A model generated the notes under the pieces. That model worked only from the letters and a program-made list of their open reading frames with translations. It ran no database searches and had not been told where the DNA came from. A stretch of 64,000 nucleotides of DNA from Polytrichum commune. Lineage: Eukaryota; Streptophyta; Polytrichopsida; Polytrichales; Polytrichaceae. Of the stretch, positions 49,702-60,503 are shown piece after piece. The DNA lies in NCBI GenBank assembly GCA_950295325.1, contig OX485804.1, positions 33,234,001 through 33,298,000 on the forward strand, read 5' to 3'. The translations under genes and the position numbers were made by a program. Numbering within the stretch: the first letter of the stretch is position 1; each line of letters opens with the position of its first letter.

Positions 49702-49822
49702 TGTGACTGACATAGCAAAAAGGAAATACTAAAATATAAATAGGAGCAATACTATAAGAGGACTGCAATTTATATTCAAACTCTCCAAATAGTCTCAATA
49801 TAACACATATGGCCTTATTATG

Positions 49823-50123
49823 TACAGTGGGTTAGGTAAATTATACGTACTTTTAGTTTGCGAGTGCCGAAGTGCACAGAACAAGGAATGGAAAAAGCCT
49901 CCCGAGAGCTCAAAAATTGGTATTTTACCACGAAAGTTTTTTCACAGACTTCCAAAGATTGAGTTTTTTTTTTGCCATGAGATTCTTGGAACAAAAACCT
50001 CTTTATGTTAATAACATATGATAAAAATTTCATCTTTTAAAAGTTGAGACACATCGGGGCCCCAGGTGTAGCACTTGGGGCCCCAATTCCTACACTCGGG
50101 GCCCTAAGTAAAGCATCATTTTA
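49823..50123 (+). repeat. inverted-repeat element, left arm (blocks A, B, C)
   Basis: Block A (49823-49900, ending TGGAAAAAGCCTCC) is inverted at 52303-52384. Block B (49908-49945, GAGCTCAAAAATTGGTATTT) is inverted at 50456-50496. Block C (50040-50123, GGGGCCCC-rich) is inverted at 52530-52652. A and B are contiguous here, which proves that the interrupted B'-A' on the right was once contiguous too. Confidence 0.8.
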
Positions 50124-50501
50124 GCCCAGAAGTTGAGTAATGTTGTAGTCTTTTCTATTAATGAATGTACTTTTATTTTCTGTGCATGTTGTGTCAAAAA
50201 TTTCATGGTAAATAGACAATTTCTCAACCATTGGGAGGGTGTTAAAGTTGGTAGCAATGAAATGGTTTCCCCCATTGTTTCCCACAACTACACATGTTGG
50301 TAGATTGTGGATTTCTTTTTTTGTGTAAATCTTTTGGCAGCAGTGAAAACATTTCCACAGCTACCAATGTTGGTAGATTTTGAATAACTTTTTTTTGGTG
50401 AATCTTTTCGCCTTGAAATTTGGCATACATATAATTAACTTAAAGATGATGTTGTGGTAAACATTTCGTGGTAAAATACCAATTTTTGAGCTCTTGGGAG
50501 G

Positions 50502-52301
50502 TGTAGTAGTAAAATTTGTTTTTCTTTCCACAAATCAAATTTAAGTGTGAATGTGGTTAGATCTGAACTGGAATCCCAGAACATTGTAAATGTGAATAGG
50601 CTATAGTCTGCAGATTCCGAAAAGCACGAACTCAAAGGCTATAGTCTGATATGAAGGGATAGAACGACCCAAGGACTCCTCTGAGTATAAAGAGAGGGGA
50701 GGGAAAGAGAGAAGTTAGTTATCTCTGGGAGAGAGATAGAACTCCACAGTGTGAGGACTGGGTACAATTTTTGGTGAATTGAAGTCTATTTATGGTATGC
50801 ATTTGTGAAGTGCATGGCCATTGTCTGATTTGCATGTGCTATTGTATGTTAATTACTAAGTAAACCATTTCCAGGGAGTGTGTACTGGATTGTAGAGCTT
50901 TTGTGTATGCGTTGTGCATCCGTTTTATAAAGATAGACTATAGTCTTGATATTGGGATGAAAGACTAAATCAGATTGCGTTGTCAGGCTATATTCTTGTG
51001 ATGTGTGTTTGAGACCATTGCCGAGAGTACTTATGTGGGTGAGCCATGTGTGCCATGAAGTAATCAAAGTCTATAGCCTGGTGAAATTGCTCACATAGGA
51101 TTGCATGACTTTGCAAGTTCTTCAATTGATAAAGTTGTAATTGAATCATGTTTATGTTGTTGTTATGAAGAATAGGATTCAATTACATAACCAGGCCATA
51201 ATCTCAGAATTTGTAAATGAACCCTCCTAAGAGAGATGTTAAATTCAGGCCATTGTCTGTAATAATTCTGGATCTCATTCTGTAGTAACAAGTACAGACT
51301 ATAGCCTTGGGATTTGCTCGCATATAGTTGAGAGATGATGAGATTCTTCCATTTGATTATTCTATGTTGAGGCTATAGTCTTGGCAAAGAATAAAGGAAC
51401 CTATCATGGTGATACAAAAGATGATTGTTCCCATCAATGAATGATGGAGTATTGGATCCCATGTCTTATTCATAATGAAAAGCAATTTGTTTGAAAGTGA
51501 GATTGAGAGAGTAATAAAAGGAACTAATGACAAGGGGATGGTCTGAGGATTGAAAGGATTTGATGAATTACCTTGGATCTGGTTGTGATGAGAGTAAATC
51601 TAATTATACTTGGAATATTATAAGACACTGAAAAGACAATAGCCATGATGGAAGAGGAAAAAACACTATGGAAAGGCTATAGCCTGTGAATAGTGACATG
51701 GAGAGAAGGCAAAGGGACAGCACAGCCCTGAACATGTCAGTTGCCCTGAAGACCCTGCATGTAAGTCTTGCTATTGGATAAGACCAGTTGCCTTGTGCTC
51801 ACGTAATTACTGGAAATAATGAACTGTGCCCTTAATACAATGAAACTAAAGACTATGGCTCATGTCAAAGTGCCCTTGGCTTTGACAAGTAAGACTCTAA
51901 TGCGATACTAAGTAAAGACTATGGCCTATGGCTGTGCCTATGATTGAGCACCGCATATGGTCCAATTAAAATGAACCCACTGCCAAACTATGGCCTATGG
52001 CTGTGCCTATGATTGAGCACCGCATATGGTCCAATTAAAATGAACCCACTGCCAAACTATTGCCTAGGAATTAGTGTGAGGTGAGAGACTGTCACATTTG
52101 TATGTACTGACAAGGAGAGTTTTTAGAGTTTTTATCCCTTACCCCTAAGATAATTGTCAGTCCTAATCTAAAAGGAAGTGACATAATTCTATGTTTTTCC
52201 TAATGAACCTTGTCCAAGACGCCTAGATGAGATAAAAGTCACCTTTTAAGTCTTCCCTGATTGTTTCCCTGGGTTTGTTTGTAACCAAAAAGCTAACTAC
52301 A
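50502..52301 (+). mobile_element. solo LTR, exactly 1800 bp, GGAGG target duplication
   Basis: It starts TGTAGTAGTAAAATTTG and ends AAAGCTAACTACA, so TGTAGT/ACTACA form the inverted termini. GGAGG lies at 50497-50501 and 52302-52306. The target sequence is independently known from the left arm at 49.8-49.95 kb, which has one GGAGG (as CCTCC) at the equivalent spot. No internal coding region remains, consistent with LTR-LTR recombination. The 3' 300 bp match the other family members. Confidence 0.95.
51918..52055 (+). repeat. perfect tandem duplication, 69 bp x 2
   Basis: Units 51918-51986 and 51987-52055 are identical (ACTATGGCCTATGGCTGTGC ... CCACTGCCAA, then A). The related LTRs at 37.9 and 45.35 kb have a single unit, so the duplication arose in this copy. 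Confidence 0.95.
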
Positions 52302-52718
52302 GGAGGCTTTTTCCATTCCCTGTTTTGTGCACTTCGGCACTTGCAAACTGAAAGTACGTATACTTTACCTAGCCCATTGTACAAAAACACCTCTATATAT
52401 CTTCATAAATGAACATTTAACTTTACATTTCAAACTAAAATTTTAAAATAGAAAATGCCAACATAAGAAGACTATAATTTTTTTTTTTAAAGTACATTCA
52501 TTAACAGAAAAGACTACATCATTACTCAAATGCCGGGCTAAAATGATGCTTTAATTAAGGCCCCAAGTAGTACACCTAGGGCCCCGAGTGTAGCAATTGG
52601 GGCCCCAAGTGCTACACGTGGGACCCCGAGGTGTCTCAACTTGGATCGCAAGTTCTATACTTGGGGGCCCTGTGGTATAACTTTTTGGTCTCAGAATAGT
52701 CATTTTAGAGTTTTGATA

Positions 52719-53835
52719 GAATGTGAATTCATATTGTCACTCAAAAGGTGAAAGGGACACTAAAGTAAGTCATTAGTGACCAATTATCCGAAATGAGCTA
52801 AGGGTGAGACATTTAGTTCATATGAAACAATTGCCAAGAGGAAGAGTCTTTTGGGCAGGGCAATAGACATGTGACCAAGTCGAAGAGCCTTATGAAATCT
52901 GGCCCCAAGAGACAAAGAAGTTAGCTCAGGGGGTATGGAGGAGAAGAGGGAGAGGAGAAAGGAGTTCCTCTCGAGAAGAGAGTCTCCTTTGTCTCGTAGT
53001 TTTTGAGCCATCTCAGCTTGGGTGTGAAGCCCTTTTTGACTGTATATTTTGATGCTACATAATATATCAGCGGGAAAGCTATTTTATTAATTCTCGGTGT
53101 GAAGATTGAATTTGTTGTGTGGAGACATGTTGTGAATCAATTGAGTCAAAGTGTATTTCCTAGGTTCGGGAAGAATCTAGAGTGAAGTTGCGACGTCTTA
53201 CTTTTGTGAAAGAAGTAAATTAATTGTCGTGTGATCTTAACTGTGTAAGTCTATCAATCACCGGGTTTGAATGTGAAATTCCAACGTGATTAAGTTATAG
53301 GAGTCCTCTCGGGAAGGGAGTGACAATTTCTCTGCAGTGGCTAGAAGTCTCTCTTGAATAATCACTTTTGGCGTGAAGCCCTTGAATTGTGCAGAGCATG
53401 TTTCATTACTCAATACGGGAACGTTGAAGTATCAATTTATCCTGTGAATTCGTGTCCATTTATTTCTGTCAAGAAATAAGTAAATTATGGGGTGTGAAAC
53501 CCGTAATTGATTTGTAATACAGCATTGTGAACTCATCAGGTCAAAATCGGGTGAATGTGAAATTCATCCTGTCTGTGTGTATTCGGCCATGTGAAGTGGT
53601 TGGATTAGTCTTAATCTATCTAATGTGAATTTATGATGGACGATTGAGAGACAATTTGTCATCTCTTTGGAAATCCGTATTAAGGGGCAAGTTGAGATTG
53701 AAAACTTGTGAAAGGAGATAATTCCATGTATCCTTGTTCAGTGAGCAACTGATGTAACATTGTGGAAAGCAGTTTAATCATCCTAAATTTCCTAGGCTCA
53801 TTTATGTTCATGAGGAATGAGGAATGTGAAATTCC
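52719..53835 (+). other. array of short stem-loops with constant GTGAA loop
   Basis: Stem pairs around GTGA(A): 52719-52730 GAAT/ATTC; 53020-53032 GGGT/GCCC; 53198-53218 TTACTTTT/AGAAGTAA; 53269-53281 GAAT/ATTC; 53370-53380 GGC/GCC; 53490-53502 GGGT/ACCC; 53549-53569 GGGTGAAT/ATTCATCC; 53587-53599 CCAT/GTGG; 53821-53835 GGAAT/ATTCC. Some stems use G-T pairs. About 17 GTGAA occur in 1.2 kb, against roughly one expected by chance. The stretch has no supported gene and lies upstream of the LTR end and primer site at 55.13 kb, so it may belong to that LTR. Confidence 0.7.
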
Positions 53836-54299
53836 GCGAGGGTGACTTTATGTTTTAGTTCTACAAACTTAATTAGAGTGAGAATTCATTCGTAATTGTG
53901 TCAGCACAACTCTTATCCCAGGGAACACAGAAAAGCTTAGAGAAGAAGGAAAGTTTGATGTAGAGTCAAAAGCGATCTGTGAGGAGCTCTATTCCCGGAA
54001 CGAGACTCGCAGTGTACTAGGTGTATCTCATGTTCTGCGGGGTTTGCTGATGAAGATGGAGGAGACAGGCTAATGGCGTCGTCTCAAAATTCTTGAAACC
54101 AGTTATCAAGAGGCTGAAGAGATTGTAGGGGAAAACAGCGCAACTCTCGCCGATCGGGGAGGAAGTCGTGCGCGCGCGGAGCCAAGAAGAAGAAGCAGTC
54201 GCGTGGAAGGAGTTGAGTGCGCCTTTAACCCATATCGTTTGGGTGAGAGGGGGAAGGCAAGCTTATAAGGAGAAGCGGCCTGCTCCTTAGCCGAGAACA

Positions 54300-55131
54300 A
54301 GACGCTGACTGGTTACTGGTGACTGGCTACTTGTTATTGGTTATTGGTTACTAAGACTATGGCCCTCTTTGTGAGACGTGACTTGACACTGGTTACTTGT
54401 GACTGTTACTGGTGACTAGACTATGGCCGTGCCGTGCAGACTATGGTCCTACCGATTAGACACTCTCCGTCCCGGTCCGATTCAGTTCGCTTCGCTTAGA
54501 CTAGTTCACTAGGTTATTGTCACACGTTACTAGACTTTTGTAGATTTTAACAATCACTCTTAATAATCAATTTTAATGTATTAAATCCACTGTGATAGTG
54601 TTAAGTCTAAAAGGGACTAAGGAAATAATTCATCTTTGTGATTTTGACTTAAATCAATTAATTCAATTACTTAACCATATTAGAAGGAGTCATATGTGAT
54701 TGTGATATCTTTACTAACCTGTGGTATGGCCTATAGTCCTTGGTTACTTATTTGAAGAGACTATGGTCACCTCAAGGAGTTTTTGCCTTGGGTTTCTGAG
54801 ACTATGGCGTACTCAAATGTCTATGGCTGAGCTGTGACTCCCTGAATTGCAAAACACATTTTAAGAGTGATGTTACTGACAAGAGTGGGTTGTGAGGGAG
54901 TGACTGATCAATTGCATGTACGGCTGTGAGTGACCCTCAACTTTAATTGAATCAATCCTAAAACTCACTCTAGAAGTCTTTTTCCCTGTGTTTGTTGTCC
55001 TAAATTCGTCATAATCCCCTTGTAATCTATCAATTAACTTAATGGTGATCCCTAGATGTAACACCTGACACTCATTTGGTCTTCCCTGTGTGGTTTTCTT
55101 AATTGGAACCCAATCTAAAAACCTATCTACA
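54300..55131 (+). mobile_element. 5' LTR, 3' part, of a tRNA-Asp-primed retroelement
   Basis: It ends AAAACCTATCTACA immediately before the primer-binding site. The last 250 bp keep the family order seen at 38.2, 45.6 and 52.3 kb (...GGTCTTCCCTGTGTGGTTTTC, AATTGGAACCCAATCTAAAA) but are diverged. GACTATGGCC-type motifs occur at about 54353, 54419, 54439, 54761 and 54801. The 5' limit is uncertain and may lie as far back as 52.7 kb. Confidence 0.7.
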
Positions 55132-55134
55132 TTT

Positions 55135-55152
55135 TGGCGCCGCTGCCGGGGA
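55135..55152 (+). other. retroelement primer-binding site (tRNA-Asp)
   Basis: TGGCGCCGCTGCCGGGGA, four bases after the LTR end, is complementary to the 3' end of plant tRNA-Asp apart from one base. This site is characteristic of Athila/Tat-related Ty3-type elements. Confidence 0.9.
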
Positions 55153-55358
55153 AGGCTACGGTCGTCAGAATCTAGAAGATTGAGTATTGATAGAGATTAC
55201 AAATTCACTTGTAGCGTGAACTAAGACATATCTGGTGAATGAAGAAGTCGAGTTCATGAATTGTGAAACAAGTCTTGGACTATTCCTACAATTCATTCAC
55301 AACTAGACTAAACTAATGACCAAATATAACCTTAGTGATTACCTACAAGTCATAATTA

Positions 55359-56690
55359 ATGTGGCCCTGGGAACCGGGCCTTGAAAACTCGTGGCAGTGT
55401 TCGGTGGCAATTTTTTCCCTCATTGTGAAATTGAGCGACCAAACACAACCAGATACTGAACCATTAAGTTTAAAATCCGATCCAATTTACAACTGTAAAA
55501 CACCAAGAGAAACTAACCTCTACAAGTGGTGTCGGTTTCCTCGGGAAAGATTTTTAACCAAAACAGTGTTTGCTAGATCTCCACTAGAGGCCCGGATTAA
55601 AATCTTACCTTTGGACGTCCAACAAATCATTGTTACCAAAGTGTGGCAGAATAGAACTGTGTACACTTCTGACATCGAGATTAGAGACTTCAGTAATTTT
55701 ATTGAAAAAGATTACATGTTGAGTCAATATCTTGAACACGTTTTGTTAACACCTCAAGGTAAAGAATTGGTTGAGGATGCTAACAAAGCACTGAAAAGAA
55801 TTGAAAATGTGGCCATGGGAATCTACACCACTTGAGTAAGATTGTTCTGATAGTTGGTTGTACGAAGGTCCACATTTATTCGCTGCATTATACCGTTTCT
55901 ATAAGGCTTCCTTTTGGGGAGTCGGTATCCATATTGGACCGAACCACCCTATCTACCCAAAAGGATTCCGTGTTAATTTCCTTAAATTACCCCATCACCT
56001 TCAAGAAAAGATTTTTGAGAAAATATGGAATCAGGGTGAGGGTTTTAACGAAATTATTATTAACCATGGTCATCCACGATTGAGAGTGGACCTCAGATTT
56101 ATGTTCCTAGTTTATAGTCAACATAAAGCTGATAATTTTCCAATCAACAAATTTGGTTATGGTTGTTGGAATGGTGGACTTTTTACTAAGAATGAGGCCC
56201 GTTTTAATTACGGACCTTTTGATCCATGTGCTAGTGTAAACATACCAGATTTTTCCGATTCTCCTCTTAAAGACGCAAACTTTCTTAATTTTGAAAAATT
56301 GTGTTTAAACGGGAGAAAGCGGTTTACCAAGAAATTGGGTAGAGCATATTAAAGATATATGCATCTTTCATACTGGAACCTGCGCATGCAAAGTCTCATG
56401 CACAAACAGCCTCAATAAGAAAGGCAACCAATGATAAGGCTAGAGAGGATCGTGCTATAGCAAGAGACTATCGAAGGAAGAAAGCGGAGAGGAATAGGGG
56501 TTGGTTAAGATCGGTCATAAAATTACACCAAGAACAAACCGATAATGAAACAACCGAGGGAGATCACATTCCTGTTGAGGATGACACCTCAACAGGCATA
56601 GTATCACCTCTTAAACCCCAACAATTAAATTTTGGGTCAACTTCGGGAGAATCACAAAATCAATTGGCAGCGGAGCCCTTCGGCAATGTT
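55359..56690 (+). pseudogene. gag-like gene of the tRNA-Asp-primed element, frameshifted
   Basis: A first frame from ATG 55359 (MWPWEPGLENSWQCSVAIFS ... NLYKWCRFPRERFLTKTVF ... LPLDVQQIIVTKVWQNRTVY) stops at 55835. The sequence resumes in another frame at about 55858 (YEGPHLFAALYRFYKASFWG, GPNHPIYPKGFRVNFLKLP, PINKFGYGCWNGGLF) to a stop at 56352. A third frame then runs to about 56690 with a basic block RDYRRKKAERNRGW. The position directly after the primer site identifies it as the gag region. No CCHC knuckle, protease or reverse transcriptase follows; the element is cut off at about 56.7 kb by unrelated GC-rich DNA. Confidence 0.6.
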
Positions 56691-57095
56691 GCATCTTTGA
56701 GGAGCGACGCCAATGATCCACATCAAGCACAGAACGAGGCGAGGCATATCTTGCAAATGAAAAGTATGCATGAGGTCACCCACCCAAACCCCCATGGTCG
56801 CCCCCGCTTTGGCGCACAATGCGGGTGTTGGTTATGGCCATCGGGGCGCGCTATTTGTTGTTCACAGCGCTCCACACCGCCGCGAAGAGTCCAATATGAG
56901 GGGAGCCGACGGCACGGGGCACTGAAGTGATATGCATTGAAGTTCCACGGTGACTGCGTGCGTTGCCCAAAGATTCGCATTCGAGTGAGACGCAATGGGG
57001 AGCCGCTGGCAGCGAGGAGCATTGCAGACACGACAACGATGAGCCGCATGCACGGATTGCGGAGAGGTGATCCCTCATATTGCGCGGACTGATGA

Positions 57096-57300
57096 CATCC
57101 ACCATAGGACGAGGTGAAAAACCCCGTTCCTAGACCACACTTGCCTCGTCCCATTCTTCATCAGAGTTGTTGCATGTATCGATGTTTGCCTGCGTGTGCA
57201 ATGTCTAAGTCTTCCCTGCGCCGCACAAGGGGCACGCTGCCGTAGCATATGCATATCTGTGTGCACACAAATCTATATGAGGCCCAATAGTCCTTTGAAA
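57096..57300 (+). repeat. diverged direct repeat, copy 1
   Basis: GACGAGGTGAAAAACCCC, GACCACACTT, GTTTGCCTGCGTGTGCAATG, CGCACAAGGGG and TGTGTGCACACAAATCT recur in order at 58590-58790 with many substitutions. Confidence 0.75.
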
Positions 57301-58139
57301 AGAGGCGCATTGGCAGATGTTGATCCCACAAAATGCAGCTCCATTGTCCTCAATGCAGTTGTTTTATGTATTTTTTTCGCGTGGCAATGTTGAACCCCAA
57401 CTTTTTGGGCGGGTGCCAATAGAATCTGCTGAAAGTGGAGCAGAATATTTTCTGTTGACCTAAACTTCGAGCTGGTGTCTATGAGGTCGATGTACAACAT
57501 CATGTGGAACAACTCTTATTTGGTTCCATTGCATGCAATTTAGGAATTATGTAGCCGTTCAAGTGACTTCGCTTCAATTAACACATGCAAATTGGCCCAC
57601 ATCTAAATGAAAGACCCCATACATTAGTGCTTCACGAGAGAAATCCAACAGCCGATCAAACAAACAATAAACAAAAGGATACTAGAACCTGAAGGATAGT
57701 TGGGATATAATTGATGTTACTAAGATTTACACATCAATATTTTGCAAATGAATCCTCTACAGGTAGGCCTTCGAAGTGCTTGGTATCTGTCAGTTTATTG
57801 AGGTTGTCATGTATGGTTACAAGTTCATATGTATTGTACTTTGAGAGTACACTTGGTGATGATATTCCAACTCGACTCAGTGGCAAGACAATGCTGAAAT
57901 TTGTGCAGAATGTTCTCTAGTCACCAAAACTTAGAAGCAGAGATTAAGGTGCATGTGGGTGAAATGACATTCTTGGACTTGATGCACTGTAAATTGATGT
58001 CCGATGGTGTGAGTCACTATACATTGTTGACAAGGGACTGAGAAGATTTGTGGTGATGCTTTAGGAACAACTTCCATTTAGTTAGTTTGGAAGCTTTTGG
58101 GAATGTGCTGTCAACACCAGCGTCAAGGCAAATTTTTCG
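57301..58139. other. non-coding DNA
   Basis: Short unsupported frames only; no element ends recognised. Confidence 0.4.
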
Positions 58140-58568
58140 GCATGGACGGCACGGGGAGGTCACTTCATTGTCAAGTTGACACCACGTGCGGACAAAGTTT
58201 GCTACCCCTATACTACATGCCATATATAATTTTAAAATTTATGATATTTTTTCTACATATACATGACCATTGATAGTATCTTTTATATATATTTTTGAAA
58301 TTTTTAGTCATCTTTATTTTTTTTAGTAATTGTTTTAGTTCAATTCTGTGTCATTCTAGTTAGAAATGGTATGTTTTATGAAAAAAACAAATCATCAAAT
58401 TTAGTTACCACTTTTGACTATGTCATAGGTACTGTGCATATCTACTCATGAAAAAAATTTGATAAAATTTTGACCCATTTTGGTGGTGCAACTTACCAAA
58501 AGAAGATTTTTTTTGGTCGCACGTGGTGTTCAACTTGACAATGGAGTGATCTACCCGTGATGGACGGT
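58140..58568. repeat. inverted-repeat element, AT-rich core
   Basis: Left arm about 58140-58203 (CATGGACGGCACGGGGAGGT ... TGTCAAGTTGACACCACGTG) and right arm about 58487-58568 (GCACGTGGTGTTCAACTTGACA ... CCCGTGATGGACG) are inverted. The core of about 280 bp is very AT-rich. It sits within the DNA between the two 57.1/58.6 kb direct repeats and fits a MITE. No target duplication established. Confidence 0.6.
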
Positions 58569-58589
58569 CAAAATCGCAATGACATTGAA

Positions 58590-58790
58590 TCCAGGACGAG
58601 GTACTAAACCCCAACCCCGGACCACACTTTGCTTCTCCCATTCTTGATCGGGTTTCCTGCCTGTATCAATGCTTGCCTGCGTGCGCAATGTGTAGGTCTA
58701 GCTTGCGGCGCACAAGGGGGACGATGCCGCAACATATGCAGATCTATGTGTGCACAAATCTGGAAGAGGTCCCAACCTAGCGAGAAGGCC
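58590..58790 (+). repeat. diverged direct repeat, copy 2
   Basis: Relative of 57096-57300, about 1.49 kb apart. Confidence 0.75.
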
Positions 58791-58799
58791 CCCTTTGCG

Positions 58800-60460
58800 T
58801 TGCAGCACATGTTCTCTCGAATGCATCATGCGAGAGCCCCACCATAGTAGATGACAGACACATGCACCGACGATGCCGGGGCAGCGGTGCTACAGACTCC
58901 TACCGACGTCAAGGTTACTTACAAAGAAACAAATCTCCATAAAAGGGGGGGGAATCGCAAGGGCCGGTGATCAAGGACACACGGCAGGGATTGGAGAGGG
59001 TGCATGCAGTCTGCGTGGATGCTTGGAGAGCTTCTGGCTGGGTCAATGTAACGAATTCCTGACTTGTGGGTGGGGTTCTGTGGGTCCATGGCTGGCAGAC
59101 ACGTTGATAAACACAGACATGAGTACATGAGCTTCATACATCCTTGATTGTATTTCACTTATGCGGATTCAATTCCAATTGCCAAAATGCTTGCAAGTAG
59201 TTGGAATGCAGCACGGATGTGTAGTTTGTGGCCAAGTCAGTGCAATCTGCGAACAACCCTAAAACAGGGCAATACGTGCAAGGGACAAAAATCATGCGAA
59301 GTAACCTGTGGAGGACGTGGACAGAAACGCGACTTTGCACCTGTTGCAGAATTCCCTGTGGGATGCTTCAAGGAGGTGGGCGTTCGTTCTTCCAATCGCA
59401 CACAACACTAATGACCATTGTGCAAGCACATCTGATCTTATAAAACATTGAGTGCAAAACCGGACAATTTGGTTGGGATGTGGATGGGGGGGGGTACAAA
59501 GGTGAGGGAGACACTAAAAATGCGATGACGAAATTATGATTTGCAGAGGAGGAGGAGGTCCGGGATGGTGGCAGTTTGAAATGCCGACCACAGCCAACCA
59601 GAAGGGCATAACAAGGTCAAAGAGGAAGTGTGTTCACAACGTCGTGGAGGGCAAGGCCACTGTCGTTGACAGCGGCGGCAGAGGGGGTTGGCAGCATCAC
59701 AAGCGCCTTCGGGATGGAACGCACCCCTTACAGCCGGTGCTCCAGTGCACCATCCCCCTACACAAAGGCAAGAATAGGAGGGTTAAAAGCAGAACAACAT
59801 GTCCATACACACACACTGTGAATGTTGTGTTTGACAAAAACAACTGCAATTGTGCAGGGGAAAACTGTGGTGCAAGATGCACCCACGGTTGCAACGGAGG
59901 GCACACGAAGTGCGAGGCCCTCACAAGCAAGCTCTCTGACCCAACCTGTTGAAATTTTGTTGGAACATTATTTCTATGCGTCGGGGTTTTCCAGTCTAGG
60001 AGTGTGGTGCATGTGTCCAATTAAAGGTGCGACCCAAATTGGGAGAACGGGATGGGAGGTGAATGGTGTGTACACAATCGGACACAGAGACAGAAGTTTG
60101 TTGAAGGTATTCTCCCCTCACCTCTCCTCGTACATGCATGCACCATGTTGGGACGAGCGCATGGAAGCGCGTAGTTAACGAGAATGCACCGGGCGGGACA
60201 CATACGCAACCATCCATCCATAACAACAGTAGGAGCCCAAGGAAGATTGACAGTGTTGTGTGCCTGGACATGCAGGTGCCGAGCACAAGCAGGGCAAATA
60301 CATTGGCAGGAACGCACAGAGGACGACCAACTATGGAACACTCGAAGACAACAAATGCGCCCCTGCGAGCAGAGGAGGAGTGCACACCAATTTCGAGAGC
60401 AGAGGGCAGCCGAAGGAGCACAGAGGGGCAAGCACAGGTGTTTGCGCTCTGAGAGGGGGA
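58800..60460. other. GC-rich repetitive DNA without a recognised gene
   Basis: Several overlapping open frames exist on both strands, as expected from high GC. None shows a known motif or a clear coding bias by eye. Confidence 0.4.
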
Positions 60461-60503
60461 AGAGTTGCCCGATGGATACACATATGTGGTTAGCGCACCC
60501 GTG

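Larger units (their letters stand above)
50456..52652 (-). repeat. inverted-repeat element, right arm, interrupted by a solo LTR
   Basis: Block B' 50456-50496, then the LTR 50502-52301, then A' 52303-52384 and C' 52530-52652. Removing the LTR and one GGAGG restores the mirror image of 49823-49945. Block C' contains repeated GGGGCCCC and TAGCAATT/TGCTACAC-type units. Confidence 0.8.
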
